Shown: in pieces, positions 1 to 7,786 of the stretch | How positions within the stretch are numbered: position 1 is the stretch's first letter | How the letters are laid out: every line of letters starts with the position of its first letter | Assembly (NCBI GenBank): GCA_964579675.1 | Contig: CAZOIA010000055.1 | Location: 1-27,996 of the forward strand | Reading direction: 5' to 3' | Source: CAZOIA01 sp964579675 | GTDB taxonomy: Bacteria > Planctomycetota > Phycisphaerae > UBA1845 > PWPN01 | Length of the DNA stretch: 27,996 bases | Translations under genes and position numbers: made by a program | Notes under the pieces: generated by a model | What the model was told of the DNA's origin: nothing | The model's database searches: none | Seen by the model: only the letters and a program-made list of their open reading frames with translations

Positions 1-167
1 AGACCTACTGGGCCGAACAGGCCGCCTGACCGCCATAATCGGTTGCTGGACCCGTTGCCGGAAAGGGCATCCGGCTCGACATTTACACGGGGGGGGAGAT
101 ACGCAACGATTTCGAGTTCCATGGTCAACTGGTCCAGGAGTACGTCCAGGAGCCGACGCCACAGTGG

Positions 168-554
168 GTGGACGTGAAGGGGTTCGGCACGAGCTATGAG
201 TACTGCGGCTGGAACTCCGCGAGTCCGGGCAAGACCGCCATCAACTGGTATCCCTTCACGAAGAAGTTCGGGCGCGAGTACAGCGGCGAGCCCAAGATGA
301 CCCGGAATGTCAAGTACCCCGCCACGACCGCCCTCATGCAGGATGCAGACGAAGGGAAAAGCCCTTGCACCAGCGGGCCCGGGGGGCCGAACGTGGTCGG
401 CGCGCCGGAGGGCGCCGCGACAAACAACCTCCCCGAATCGTGGGACAACCACGCGGCCAAGCTGCGGAACGTTCTCTACGCCGATGGCCACGTCGAATCA
501 CTCGGCCGGGGTTATTGGGAAAACCGGATACGTGAGCACTGCGGCCAGCAGTGA
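168..554 (+). CDS. Prepilin-like protein C-terminal part (H-x9-DG type), 5' end possibly broken
   Basis: The C-terminus reads NHAAKLRNVLYADGHVESLG. This matches the ending of the planctomycete type II secretion/prepilin-like proteins (DUF1559 relatives, H-X9-DG tail), here with 10 rather than 9 residues between His and DG. These proteins normally begin with a type IV prepilin N-terminus, which is absent. The frame is open from base 39 and the translation from about base 66 (GIRLDIYTGGEIRNDFEF) looks like real protein. However, there is no ATG in it, the first usable start is the GTG at 168, and in-frame stops occur at 27-29 and 36-38. The true gene therefore probably starts left of the window and is frameshifted near base 30, or the sequence has an error there. 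The family call is fairly secure; the extent is not. Confidence 0.55.
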   Translation: MDVKGFGTSYEYCGWNSASPGKTAINWYPFTKKFGREYSGEPKMTRNVKYPATTALMQDADEGKSPCTSGPGGPNVVGAPEGAATNNLPESWDNHAAKLRNVLYADGHVESLGRGYWENRIREHCGQQ

Positions 555-883
555 GGGCATCAGCCGTTCCCAGACCCGCCCACACTCGCACATTCAGGCC
601 CTCGCACCCGCCCGCTTCTTGTTCCTCGTCCCCGATCTGGCCCGGGTCTCCGGCCTGTGCGCCGCCGGCGAAACGCCAGTGCCACCCATTCCGGGATAGC
701 TCCCCGTCGGACGCCACGGCACCACCCGAGCGCAAGCAGGCGAGTAAGTCTTTATATGGAATGACCTTAGCCCCAGACGATTAACCGATGATCGGACCTT
801 GCCGCCGCCTTCATCGTCCCTATTGGCCTGCCAGGTGGCGATAACGCTTTCTTCAAGAATGCGAGAGAAGGCCGATTCGGCTG
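555..883. other. Intergenic region without recognised gene
   Basis: No convincing coding sequence, RNA gene or strong terminator was seen here. Short open frames lack ribosome binding sites and protein-like composition. The region separates the prepilin-like gene from the promoter of the next gene. Confidence 0.5.
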
Positions 884-913
884 TTGACATGTCATCCGAG
901 AATCTGTTAACAT
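884..913 (+). promoter_or_regulatory. Sigma-70-like promoter of the PEP-CTERM gene at 1106
   Basis: TTGACA at 884-889 and TAACAT at 908-913 are separated by 18 bases. The -35 box is perfect and the -10 matches 4 of 6 consensus bases. The same two hexamers with the same spacer occur upstream of the gene at 2386 (2285-2314), and both boxes are preceded by GT. The predicted leader is about 185 bases long and contains several possible short stems. Confidence 0.6.
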
Positions 914-1105
914 GGCGCCATAAGGAAAGGCGGAAAAGCGCCACTTCCCGGTTGGGTCTGTATTCTGAGGCCGACACTTCTAGAAGGAGGCAAAGCTGTC
1001 AACCTGAGAACAGCGCCGTTATCAGGAGGCGGGGAAGTCTCGCCCCGAAAAGCAATTCGGCGGATTTGGGAAATGCGCAGTTCCTTTTATGAGAGGAGGA
1101 AAGTG

Positions 1106-1873
1106 ATGAGGAAGTTTGTTTGTGTGCTGGCCGTCTTGGCGCTCGCCACGCCGGCCATGGCGTTCACCTTCAGCGAGAACTTCAACACCTACCAGAACGG
1201 CAGCACCACTTGGAATAGTGGAGGAGTGTGGAACGAGCCTACGAACAACCTGAAGCTCGATACCTATAGCTGCGACAATACGCTCGCCCCACGCACGGGC
1301 GGCGGTGACGGCTCGTATCGTAGCGCCCATGCAGAGCTGGAAAACAGCGTACTCTTGCCGGGTGAAGTCGGCGTTCCCCCTCTCGAGTTCTCAGCCTGCT
1401 TCTACTGGTCGCACGCCAAGTGCAAGGACGACGCGTTCTTCGTCGTTCTGTCTGACGATCCTGCCACTGCGGAGCAGGTTCCGGTGGAGCCCGTGTCCCT
1501 GGCCGAGCCGATCATGGCGATCGCCTGGGGCCACATCGCGACCGGCTCGAAGGATTACCACTTCTTCGACGGCCAGAGCTGGACCAAATGCGGCTTTTCC
1601 GTTGGCACCGGCGCCAAGGAAACCGTCTCGGGTACGGTCGATGGGGCTCACCCCGGCAACTGGGAAGCGTCTTGCAGCCCCACCGGCGGCGCCGGTAGCG
1701 GCGCGCTGGCAGTGGACCCCTTCTTCTTTGACACCGTGTCGGTCATCAGCTACGCCGGCACCAGCTACAACTATTACTCGGGTATCGATGACATCTACGT
1801 CAGTGCCGTTCCCGAGCCGGCGACGCTGATGTTGCTCGGTCTCGGCGGGCTGTTGCTGCGTCGGCGCCGGTAG
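1106..1873 (+). CDS. PEP-CTERM surface protein, probable LamG/concanavalin-like fold
   Basis: The ATG at 1106 is chosen because AGAGGAGGAAAG precedes it directly and it opens a clean signal peptide (MRKFVCVLAVLALATPAMA). Starting at the in-frame ATG at 1073 would put the ribosome binding site inside the gene. The mature body begins FTFSENFNTY and ends YSGIDDIYVS, a pattern common in beta-sandwich LamG-like exported proteins. The last residues (VPEPATLMLLGLGG, then LLLRRRR) are a textbook PEP-CTERM signal: a Pro-Glu-Pro box, a membrane segment and a basic tail. Such proteins are sorted and cleaved by an exosortase, none of which is in this window. The ligand is unknown. A hairpin terminator follows at 1971. 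Confidence 0.85.
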   Translation: MRKFVCVLAVLALATPAMAFTFSENFNTYQNGSTTWNSGGVWNEPTNNLKLDTYSCDNTLAPRTGGGDGSYRSAHAELENSVLLPGEVGVPPLEFSACFYWSHAKCKDDAFFVVLSDDPATAEQVPVEPVSLAEPIMAIAWGHIATGSKDYHFFDGQSWTKCGFSVGTGAKETVSGTVDGAHPGNWEASCSPTGGAGSGALAVDPFFFDTVSVISYAGTSYNYYSGIDDIYVSAVPEPATLMLLGLGGLLLRRRR

Positions 1874-1970
1874 ACGCAAGGTAGAAGAAAGACGAGGGCC
1901 TGCCGGTCGTGATTTGTGTTGTGGCCAGCGGGGCAGTTGCGATTCGATGCATTGTTCCAGAGGAACGGTG

Positions 1971-2006
1971 AGGGCGGGCAGTGTGTGTCCGCCCTTGCCG
2001 CGTTTT
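1971..2006 (+). terminator. Hairpin terminator after the PEP-CTERM gene
   Basis: AGGGCGGGCA at 1971-1980 pairs with TGTCCGCCCT at 1986-1995 (10 bp with one G-U) around a 5-base loop. A TTTT run lies at 2003-2006. The T run is short and displaced by 7 bases, so termination may be imperfect. Confidence 0.55.
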
Positions 2007-2284
2007 CGAGCATGAGAACTGAACCCCCTCGCCCCGCGGCCGACTACCGGGAATGAGCGGATGCCAAAAGCCATCGGGGCGACGTGCTGTGGTGGATGCG
2101 CGACGGCTGTCATGCCAGCGTGCGTGCTCAGCGTGGGTAAAGGCATGGAGGGTAATAGCTTACGGACGAGCCCGGCGGCCGGGCCGCATGCCCCCCCCCG
2201 GCGCGCTATGGGAGGAGGGCAAACCGGCGACGCCCCCAAGGTGAAGAGCAACGGCCCAACAGAATCGAGATGCCGATGCCGGTG
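2007..2284. other. Intergenic region without recognised gene
   Basis: GC-rich, with a C-run near 2190. No convincing gene was seen. The short frames here have no ribosome binding site and no protein-like features. Confidence 0.45.
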
Positions 2285-2314
2285 TTGACAAAGCGCGATT
2301 CCTTGTGTTAACAT
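2285..2314 (+). promoter_or_regulatory. Sigma-70-like promoter of the dockerin-tailed gene at 2386
   Basis: TTGACA at 2285-2290 and TAACAT at 2309-2314 with an 18-base spacer are the same hexamers and spacing as the promoter at 884-913. The predicted leader is about 65 bases long. Confidence 0.6.
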
Positions 2315-2348
2315 AGAGTGAGGCTTGGCACGTTGTGGACAGAGTCTG

Positions 2349-2364
2349 TTCGGCTATCGCCGAA
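2349..2364 (+). promoter_or_regulatory. Leader hairpin just upstream of the ribosome binding site
   Basis: TTCGGC-TATC-GCCGAA is a perfect 6-bp stem with a four-base loop. It ends 8 bases before TAAGGAGGA. It could protect the mRNA 5' end or help expose the ribosome binding site; the role is inferred. Confidence 0.4.
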
Positions 2365-2385
2365 AATCTCGTAAGGAGGAATGAG

Positions 2386-3744
2386 ATGATGCAACGTCAC
2401 GTGACATTTCTGTCGGGCGTGCTCGTCGCTGGCGTCCTGATCGGGGTATCGCCCGCGACGGCGCAGGATATCTTCTTCTATGACAGATGGGAGGACCCCA
2501 CGCTTTATCCCACGGGGTTCCCGCAGGAGTTTCTGGACGTCTGGGCGGTCGATATCTGCGACAGCGCAAAGGTCCACGACGACCAATCCCACGTGTTCAG
2601 TGCCCCTCGCGGCGGCAAGAGCTACAAGCACAGCGCTACGAACAAGCTCGTCGGCTACCGGAACCGGCACGTTCTGACGGAGGCCGACCTGCTCGGCGCA
2701 TCGGTGGTCCATGATCCTCATCCGAACGCCGTTCAGGGTACCGATGCAAACCCCCTGACGTTGCAGTTCTACCTCGATCTGGCTGCCATCGGATGGTCCC
2801 GCAAGAGCCACTACATGGAGCTGACCTGCGGCGGCGACCGGGCGCCGACACCGATGCTCGTGTCAATCTGCAGCGACAAAGTAAGACATCACATTGACTG
2901 GAACGGCGATGGCCAGATGCATGGGAGCATTGCCATCGGTCAAATCCCGATGATGGATGCGGATCCCTGCACGCCCGAAGAGCGGCAGGAGACCTACCGG
3001 CTGAGCATCTACGACGGCCTGTCGTGGCACCTTCTCAAGGACTATCCCGCCCCCGGCGCCAACATACATGTGTGCAAGCGGTGGAACTACGTGACCCTGA
3101 CGATCAAGACGAGCACGATCGACGTGCAGTTGCGGTCAAAGTACAACCCGGCAACGGGTGCCTGCGATGGGGATACCACCATGACCACGACGATCGACCG
3201 TCACTACCCGGGTGCCTTCACCGCGGTTGTGATGGCCGGCCTCCCACCGGACGAGGAGAGCGGCGGGTGCTGGAACGGGGATAAGGACAGCGGCATCGAG
3301 AATGCCCAGAGCTGGATGGACGACATCTACCTGTACGACGGAGAAAGCGATTATTACGAAGACCCCTGTGGCATACCCCTGTTGGGGGCCTGCTGCGTGA
3401 GGACCGGGTGGGGATCCGGAACGTGTTCCATGACGTTGCAGGAAGATTGCACCGGCGAGTGGCTCGGGCCGAACACCAGTTGCGACGACTGCGAGTTCTG
3501 CCCCGATCCGTTTGCGGATACGGACCGGGATCTCGATGTCGATGCGGACGACTTCGGGGTATTCCAGGCCTGCGTCACGGGTGCGGGCGATCCGACCCAG
3601 GTATACGATCCGGTGAACTGCGGGTGCTTCGACCGGGACAACGGTGGCGCGGGCGACGGCGACATCGACCAGGACGACTGGGCAGCGTTCGAGGAATGCG
3701 CGAGCGGGCCGGCGATAGCGGCTGATACCTCATGTGACGGTTGA
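2386..3744 (+). CDS. Secreted protein, LamG-like body, Cys-rich linker and dockerin-like tail
   Basis: The ATG at 2386 follows TAAGGAGGA with good spacing and opens a signal peptide ending ...VSPATAQ before DIFFYD. Upstream in-frame codons back to 2335 are ignored because they precede the ribosome binding site. The 452-residue protein has a probable beta-sandwich body (about residues 24-330) ending SWMDDIYLYDG, which resembles the end of the neighbour at 1106. Next comes a Cys-rich stretch starting GACCVRTGWG, a module seen in many planctomycete exported proteins. The tail has two Asp-rich EF-hand-like loops (DTDRDLDVDADDFGVFQAC and DGDIDQDDWAAFEEC) typical of dockerin-like calcium-binding modules. 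There is no PEP-CTERM tail, so it may be retained by cohesin-like partners rather than by exosortase. The substrate is unknown. Confidence 0.75.
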   Translation: MMQRHVTFLSGVLVAGVLIGVSPATAQDIFFYDRWEDPTLYPTGFPQEFLDVWAVDICDSAKVHDDQSHVFSAPRGGKSYKHSATNKLVGYRNRHVLTEADLLGASVVHDPHPNAVQGTDANPLTLQFYLDLAAIGWSRKSHYMELTCGGDRAPTPMLVSICSDKVRHHIDWNGDGQMHGSIAIGQIPMMDADPCTPEERQETYRLSIYDGLSWHLLKDYPAPGANIHVCKRWNYVTLTIKTSTIDVQLRSKYNPATGACDGDTTMTTTIDRHYPGAFTAVVMAGLPPDEESGGCWNGDKDSGIENAQSWMDDIYLYDGESDYYEDPCGIPLLGACCVRTGWGSGTCSMTLQEDCTGEWLGPNTSCDDCEFCPDPFADTDRDLDVDADDFGVFQACVTGAGDPTQVYDPVNCGCFDRDNGGAGDGDIDQDDWAAFEECASGPAIAADTSCDG

Positions 3745-3833
3745 TCGATCCTGCCGCGTCGGTGCATGCCGTCGGCCGATGACGAGAGAACTAACCTGAG
3801 GGCTGGCATCCTCCAGCCCCATTCTCCGCGACA

Positions 3834-3878
3834 GCAGAGGATGTAGGGTTCCCGCCCTGCGCCCTCTGCCGTTTTTTT
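3834..3878 (+). terminator. Rho-independent terminator
   Basis: GCAGAGG at 3834-3840 pairs with CCTCTGC at 3863-3869, with a smaller AGGG/CCCT stem inside, followed by seven T residues at 3872-3878. It lies 90 bases after the stop of the dockerin-tailed gene. Another perfect stem (GGGCTGG/CCAGCCC, 3800-3819) lies just before it. Confidence 0.7.
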
Positions 3879-4018
3879 GCGGCCCGGCCTGTAGGGGAGG
3901 CATTTCCCGCCTGCTCTCGCGCCCTTGTGCCAACGGCCAAATCACGTATCCTGTGTTCCGGGTAGACGGAGCTGGTTCTCAGCCGTCGCCATACGCGGCC
4001 AACAAATGAGGAAACGTC

Positions 4019-4078
4019 ATGGCGAACTCGGAATCCACCGGTTCCTGCAGACCCAACCCGGCTTGGGGGAGACACTGA
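4019..4078 (+). CDS. 19-residue leader ORF ahead of the symporter
   Basis: ATG at 4019 is preceded by TGAGGAAACGTC, a usable ribosome binding site, and the frame (MANSESTGSCRPNPAWGRH) stops at 4076-4078. The stop is 4 bases before the symporter ATG at 4083. The symporter itself has only a distant purine run (GGGGGAG, 11 bases away), so translation may be coupled through this short ORF. The peptide resembles nothing I recognise. It could be chance, since the start context is good but not exceptional. Confidence 0.35.
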   Translation: MANSESTGSCRPNPAWGRH

Positions 4079-4082
4079 AGCG

Positions 4083-5825
4083 ATGATCCTGGCGGCGGGC
4101 CGACTGCAGTTCCCCGACTACTTCATTCTCATCGGCTACTTCACGCTGATACTCGGGATCGGTGCGTACTTCTACCGCTACATGCGGCGTATGAAGGACT
4201 TCTTCAGCGGGGGGAACAGCATCCCGTGGTGGCTGAGCGGCGTGTCCTTCTACATGAGCTGCTTCAGTGCGTTCGGGTTCGTCGCGTACTCGGCCCTGGC
4301 CTTCGAGTTTGGATGGGTGGCGGTGACGATCTTCTGGGTCATGGCGCCGGCCACGCTGGTGAGCACGATCTTCATGTCCCGCCGCTGGCGGCGGGCCCGA
4401 ATCGACAGCCCGGTGGAGTATCTCGAGAGCCGTTACAGCCCCGCGGTTCGACAGGCCTTCGCCTGGCAGGGCGTCCCGGTCAGGGTCATCGACGACTCGT
4501 TGAAGCTGGTAGCGATCGGGAAGTTCATCGAGCAGTGTCTCGGCCTGCGGATGGGGCCCAGCATGTTCTGGTCGGGCTTGATAATGCTCCTCTACACGTT
4601 CATGGGAGGACTATGGGCCGTGACCGTGACGGATTTCATCCAGTTCATCGTCATGCTCGCTGGCATCGCCGTGTTGCTGCCTCTTTCCATCTCCGCGGCG
4701 GGGGGCATCAGCACGTTCCTCCAGGATTCTCCGGAGGGGTTCTTCCGGCTGGCCAGCCCCGAGTACAGTTGGGTCTATCTCGGCACGACCGCCTTTCTCT
4801 TCTGTCTCGCATTCAGCAGCGTGAATTGGGCGTTGATTCAGCGGTTCTATTGCGTGCCCAAGGAAAAAGACGCGCTCAAGGTGGGATGGCTGGTGTTCGC
4901 GTTGAGCATCATCGGCCCGCCGCTGATCCTGCTGCCGGCCATGGCCGGCAGCCACTTCCTGACCGGCGTGGAAGATACCAACCAGGTCTATCCGAAGTTG
5001 TGCGTTGAGCTGCTGCCACCCGGCATGCTCGGGTTGATCATCGCCGCCATGTTCTCCGCCACCATGTCCATGCTCAGCAGCGACTATAACGTCGCGGCCA
5101 GCGTCCTGACCAACGACCTGTACCGGCGGCTCATCGCCCCGGGCGCCTCCCAGCGCAGACTGGTCTGGGTGGGCCGGGGCATGACACTCGCGATCGGACT
5201 GATCGCCCTGGGAACCGCTTTCCTGATGGCCCGGGCCGAGGGCGACGAACTGTTCCGAAACATGGTGAAGCTGTTCAGCGTCGCCACTGCCCCGGTGGCG
5301 ATTCCAATGATAGCCGGATTGCTGACGCGAAAAGTCACGAACGCCGGCGCGCTGGCCGGATTCCTGGCGGGTCTGATGGCCGGAATCGCCGCCCTGATGC
5401 TCTGCCCGGACACCTTCGAGCTGTTCGGGGCCCTGTGCAAGAAGGAGAACGGGATCGTGTTCACCACGGTGCCGATCACGTTCATCTGGATGGTCCTCGT
5501 GAGCTGGCTCGATCGGGCGCTCGTCTCCCGGTCGGAGCAGGGGCAAGTGGACACCTTTCTGCATCGGCTCGAAGTGCCGATCGGCCAGTCCCGGGAGGAT
5601 CGCGTTGCCGTTACCGGCGGCGACCGGGGCGCCATTTCCCCGTTTGGATTGGTCGGCGTGTCGACCATGTTGATCGGGGGCATGATGTTGGTTGTCTTGC
5701 CCTGGGTGGGCGGCGGGTTGGCGTTCGGGATGAGCTTGGGTGTCGGTCTGGCGCTGATGCTGTTGGGCGCACTCCTGACCATCGCGAGTCGACGGCGTTC
5801 GGCGCCAGCCCCGGAACCGCAGTGA
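4083..5825 (+). CDS. SSS-family sodium:solute symporter
   Basis: A 580-residue polytopic membrane protein with about 13 hydrophobic segments. It starts FPDYFILIGYF, followed by the family-typical RRMKDFFSGGNSIPWW loop and GVSFYMSCFSAF, then a conserved LYTFMGGLWAVTVTDFIQF segment. This is the sodium/solute symporter (SSS) family, which couples sodium entry to uptake of sugars, sialic acids, amino acids or similar solutes across the inner membrane. The substrate cannot be read from sequence. The epimerase gene 12 bases downstream points to a sugar or amino sugar. The final segment (about residues 480-580) is variable, with two further hydrophobic helices. Start chosen: ATG at 4083, the first in frame and with a proper first helix. 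Confidence 0.88.
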   Translation: MILAAGRLQFPDYFILIGYFTLILGIGAYFYRYMRRMKDFFSGGNSIPWWLSGVSFYMSCFSAFGFVAYSALAFEFGWVAVTIFWVMAPATLVSTIFMSRRWRRARIDSPVEYLESRYSPAVRQAFAWQGVPVRVIDDSLKLVAIGKFIEQCLGLRMGPSMFWSGLIMLLYTFMGGLWAVTVTDFIQFIVMLAGIAVLLPLSISAAGGISTFLQDSPEGFFRLASPEYSWVYLGTTAFLFCLAFSSVNWALIQRFYCVPKEKDALKVGWLVFALSIIGPPLILLPAMAGSHFLTGVEDTNQVYPKLCVELLPPGMLGLIIAAMFSATMSMLSSDYNVAASVLTNDLYRRLIAPGASQRRLVWVGRGMTLAIGLIALGTAFLMARAEGDELFRNMVKLFSVATAPVAIPMIAGLLTRKVTNAGALAGFLAGLMAGIAALMLCPDTFELFGALCKKENGIVFTTVPITFIWMVLVSWLDRALVSRSEQGQVDTFLHRLEVPIGQSREDRVAVTGGDRGAISPFGLVGVSTMLIGGMMLVVLPWVGGGLAFGMSLGVGLALMLLGALLTIASRRRSAPAPEPQ

Positions 5826-5837
5826 AAGGGCGGATCC

Positions 5838-7007
5838 ATGGAACTTGCGGGTCTTGCCGACCTCTATCGACGGACGCTCTTGGACGACGTCATTCCTTTC
5901 TGGATGCGCCATGCCATAGATGCCAACGGGGGGACGAATACGTGCATCCGCGACGATGGCAGGATCATCAGTCGTGACCGATGGAGTTGGTCGCAGTGGC
6001 GGGCGTTGTGGGTTTTCAGCAAGCTGTACAACGGCGTCGAAGCCCGGCCCGAATGGCTGAAGGCCGCCGAGGGTATTCATCGCTTCGTGACCGGTCACGG
6101 GCCGTTGGACGGCGGCCACTGGCCTTTGCTTCTTGACGGTGAAGGGCAGCTCAAGCGCGGATACGAAAGCATTTATGCCGACGGTTTTGCGATCTATGGT
6201 CTCGTCGAGTGGTGGCGGGCAACCGGAGATCCACAGGCCCTCGAGCTGGCAACGGCGACGTTCCGCGCCACCGAAGCCGCCCTGAACAGCCACGAGCCAC
6301 CGCCTGCCTGGCCCTATCCCATCCCGCCGGGCAGAATCGCCCACGGGATCAGCATGCTCTTCTCGCTGGCCTATCACGAGCTCGCCCAGGCAACCGCGGA
6401 CCCCGCGATCCGCGCTGCCGCCGATGTGCATCATCGACGGGTCATGGACACTTTCCTGCGCAAGGACCGGGGTCTTGTCCTGGAATGGCTGCGTCCCGAC
6501 GGCACTGAGGTCGATCCGCCCGCCGGCACGGTCGTGGTGCCGGGCCACGCGATCGAATCGATGTGGTTCCAGATGCACATCGCGCCGTCCGCCGGCGATC
6601 CGGCGACGCCGGACCGGGCAGTCGCGGCCATCCGGCGCCATCTCGAGATCGGATGGGACCCTGAGTATGGCGGCCTGTTCCTCGCCGTCGATGCCGACGG
6701 ACGCAAGGAAACCGCTTGGCCGTTCCACGACGCCAAGCTCTGGTGGCCGCACACCGAAGCACTCTACGCAACGCTGCTGGCTTACGAGCATTGCCGGGAG
6801 TCGTGGTGCCTGGAGTGGCATGAACGCATCCGCGAATACAGCTTCTCCCACTATCCCGTCGAGCCGTACGGCGAGTGGACCCAGAAGCTGGACCGCCGCG
6901 GAAGACCCATCACCGAGGTGGTTGCCTTGCCGGTCAAGGATCCCTTTCATCTGCCGCGCTCGCTGATCTACTGTGTCGAGGTGCTCGAAAGGCTCACGTC
7001 AACCTGA
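5838..7007 (+). CDS. AGE-family sugar 2-epimerase (N-acylglucosamine/mannose epimerase-like)
   Basis: A 389-residue protein with the alpha/alpha-barrel sequence pattern of the N-acylglucosamine 2-epimerase/cellobiose epimerase family. The likely active-site residues all sit at expected positions: Arg55 (WSQWRALW), His237 (VVPGHAIESMW), Glu307 (WWPHTEALYA) and His371 (VKDPFHLPRSL). These correspond to the Arg/His/Glu/His set known from N-acetylglucosamine 2-epimerases. The enzyme would interconvert gluco and manno forms of a sugar in the cytoplasm. Members also act on mannose or cellobiose, so the exact substrate is open. It is 12 bases from the symporter stop and almost certainly co-transcribed, with GAAAGGG upstream of ATG. 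The pair probably imports a sugar and feeds it into catabolism. Confidence 0.88.
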   Translation: MELAGLADLYRRTLLDDVIPFWMRHAIDANGGTNTCIRDDGRIISRDRWSWSQWRALWVFSKLYNGVEARPEWLKAAEGIHRFVTGHGPLDGGHWPLLLDGEGQLKRGYESIYADGFAIYGLVEWWRATGDPQALELATATFRATEAALNSHEPPPAWPYPIPPGRIAHGISMLFSLAYHELAQATADPAIRAAADVHHRRVMDTFLRKDRGLVLEWLRPDGTEVDPPAGTVVVPGHAIESMWFQMHIAPSAGDPATPDRAVAAIRRHLEIGWDPEYGGLFLAVDADGRKETAWPFHDAKLWWPHTEALYATLLAYEHCRESWCLEWHERIREYSFSHYPVEPYGEWTQKLDRRGRPITEVVALPVKDPFHLPRSLIYCVEVLERLTST

Positions 7008-7118
7008 GTTGTCACGAAGCTCGCTTCACCGTTCGTTCACGGAGGGATGGATTCACCGTGGCCCGGACGGGCGGCCGACGGGACGGCCCGCGCTGGGTTC
7101 TACTTGAGTCTGAGGCCG

Positions 7119-7757
7119 TTACCGCCGTCGTCGCCGCACGAACAGCAGCGGGGCAAACAGGGCTACGATGACCAGATAAGCCGGCTCCGGCAGGAAGTCC
7201 ATGCTCGATGAGCCGGTGAAGGGCAAACTGAAGTGCTTGATGTCAATGGAGAGGTCGAACACAAAATCCGCGATCGTGCCGGCCGCCGGCAGGCCGGTGA
7301 CACCGCCAATGTGCGTAACGCCGCCGGAGTAGGTTCCCCCACCGGCAAGATAAGGGTCTTTGCCGGGCAGGTTGACTTCGCTAAGGATGACCTGACCCAC
7401 ATCGGCCTCGAACAACAGGTTGCCATGCTCGTCCTCGAGCTTGACGCTGCCCCCGCCGAACAGCCCCTTGGCCACGTCCGCTTGTGACTGGTCCTCCAGC
7501 AAGCAGAAGTTCTCCAGGAGGAAATGGCCGTCCTCGTACACCGTCTGGGGCTCGTGCAACTCGACGTACGAGACGATGATGTCCGTCGTAACATCAATGG
7601 ACATCGGTGAGCCCACACCACCGGCGAACTCCGTACACATGTCGCTTCCACCGATCGACTCGATCGTCTTGGCCCGCGCCGGCAAGGCCATCAACCAGAC
7701 GATCGCGAGAACCGCCACGAACCCTCGCGGGTTCAGTCTATCCCCGCAGAACAGCAT
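7119..7757 (-). CDS. PEP-CTERM surface protein of unknown function
   Basis: The start ATG (7757) is preceded by AGGAGACGGAGAA on the minus strand. The 212-residue product has a signal peptide (RGFVAVLAIVWLMALPARA) and ends with FLPEPAYLVIVALFAP followed by a hydrophobic segment and RRRRR, a PEP-CTERM signal. The body is beta-rich with no recognised domain. It starts 29 bases after the stop of the upstream PEP-CTERM gene at 7787, so the two are likely one operon. The bodies share a loose pattern (Asp-x-x-Gly...L, an Ile/Val-rich strand, then a Gly-rich stretch), and they may be distant paralogues. The gene converges on the epimerase gene. Confidence 0.8.
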   Translation of the reverse strand: MLFCGDRLNPRGFVAVLAIVWLMALPARAKTIESIGGSDMCTEFAGGVGSPMSIDVTTDIIVSYVELHEPQTVYEDGHFLLENFCLLEDQSQADVAKGLFGGGSVKLEDEHGNLLFEADVGQVILSEVNLPGKDPYLAGGGTYSGGVTHIGGVTGLPAAGTIADFVFDLSIDIKHFSLPFTGSSSMDFLPEPAYLVIVALFAPLLFVRRRRR

Positions 7758-7786
7758 TTCTCCGTCTCCTGTGTACGAAAAACGAA

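Noticed and set aside
970..1060. Possible c-di-GMP (GEMM) riboswitch in the leader of 1106, suggested by GGCAAAGC and nearby stems
   Set aside because: The required first stem with a GNRA loop and the GGGACGCAAAGCC context are not present. Only a weak partial resemblance remains; a covariance-model search would settle it.
4611..6950. A 779-codon open frame on the minus strand opposite the symporter/epimerase operon
   Set aside because: Composition is Arg/Gly/His-rich and meaningless as protein. It runs across two well-supported + strand genes.
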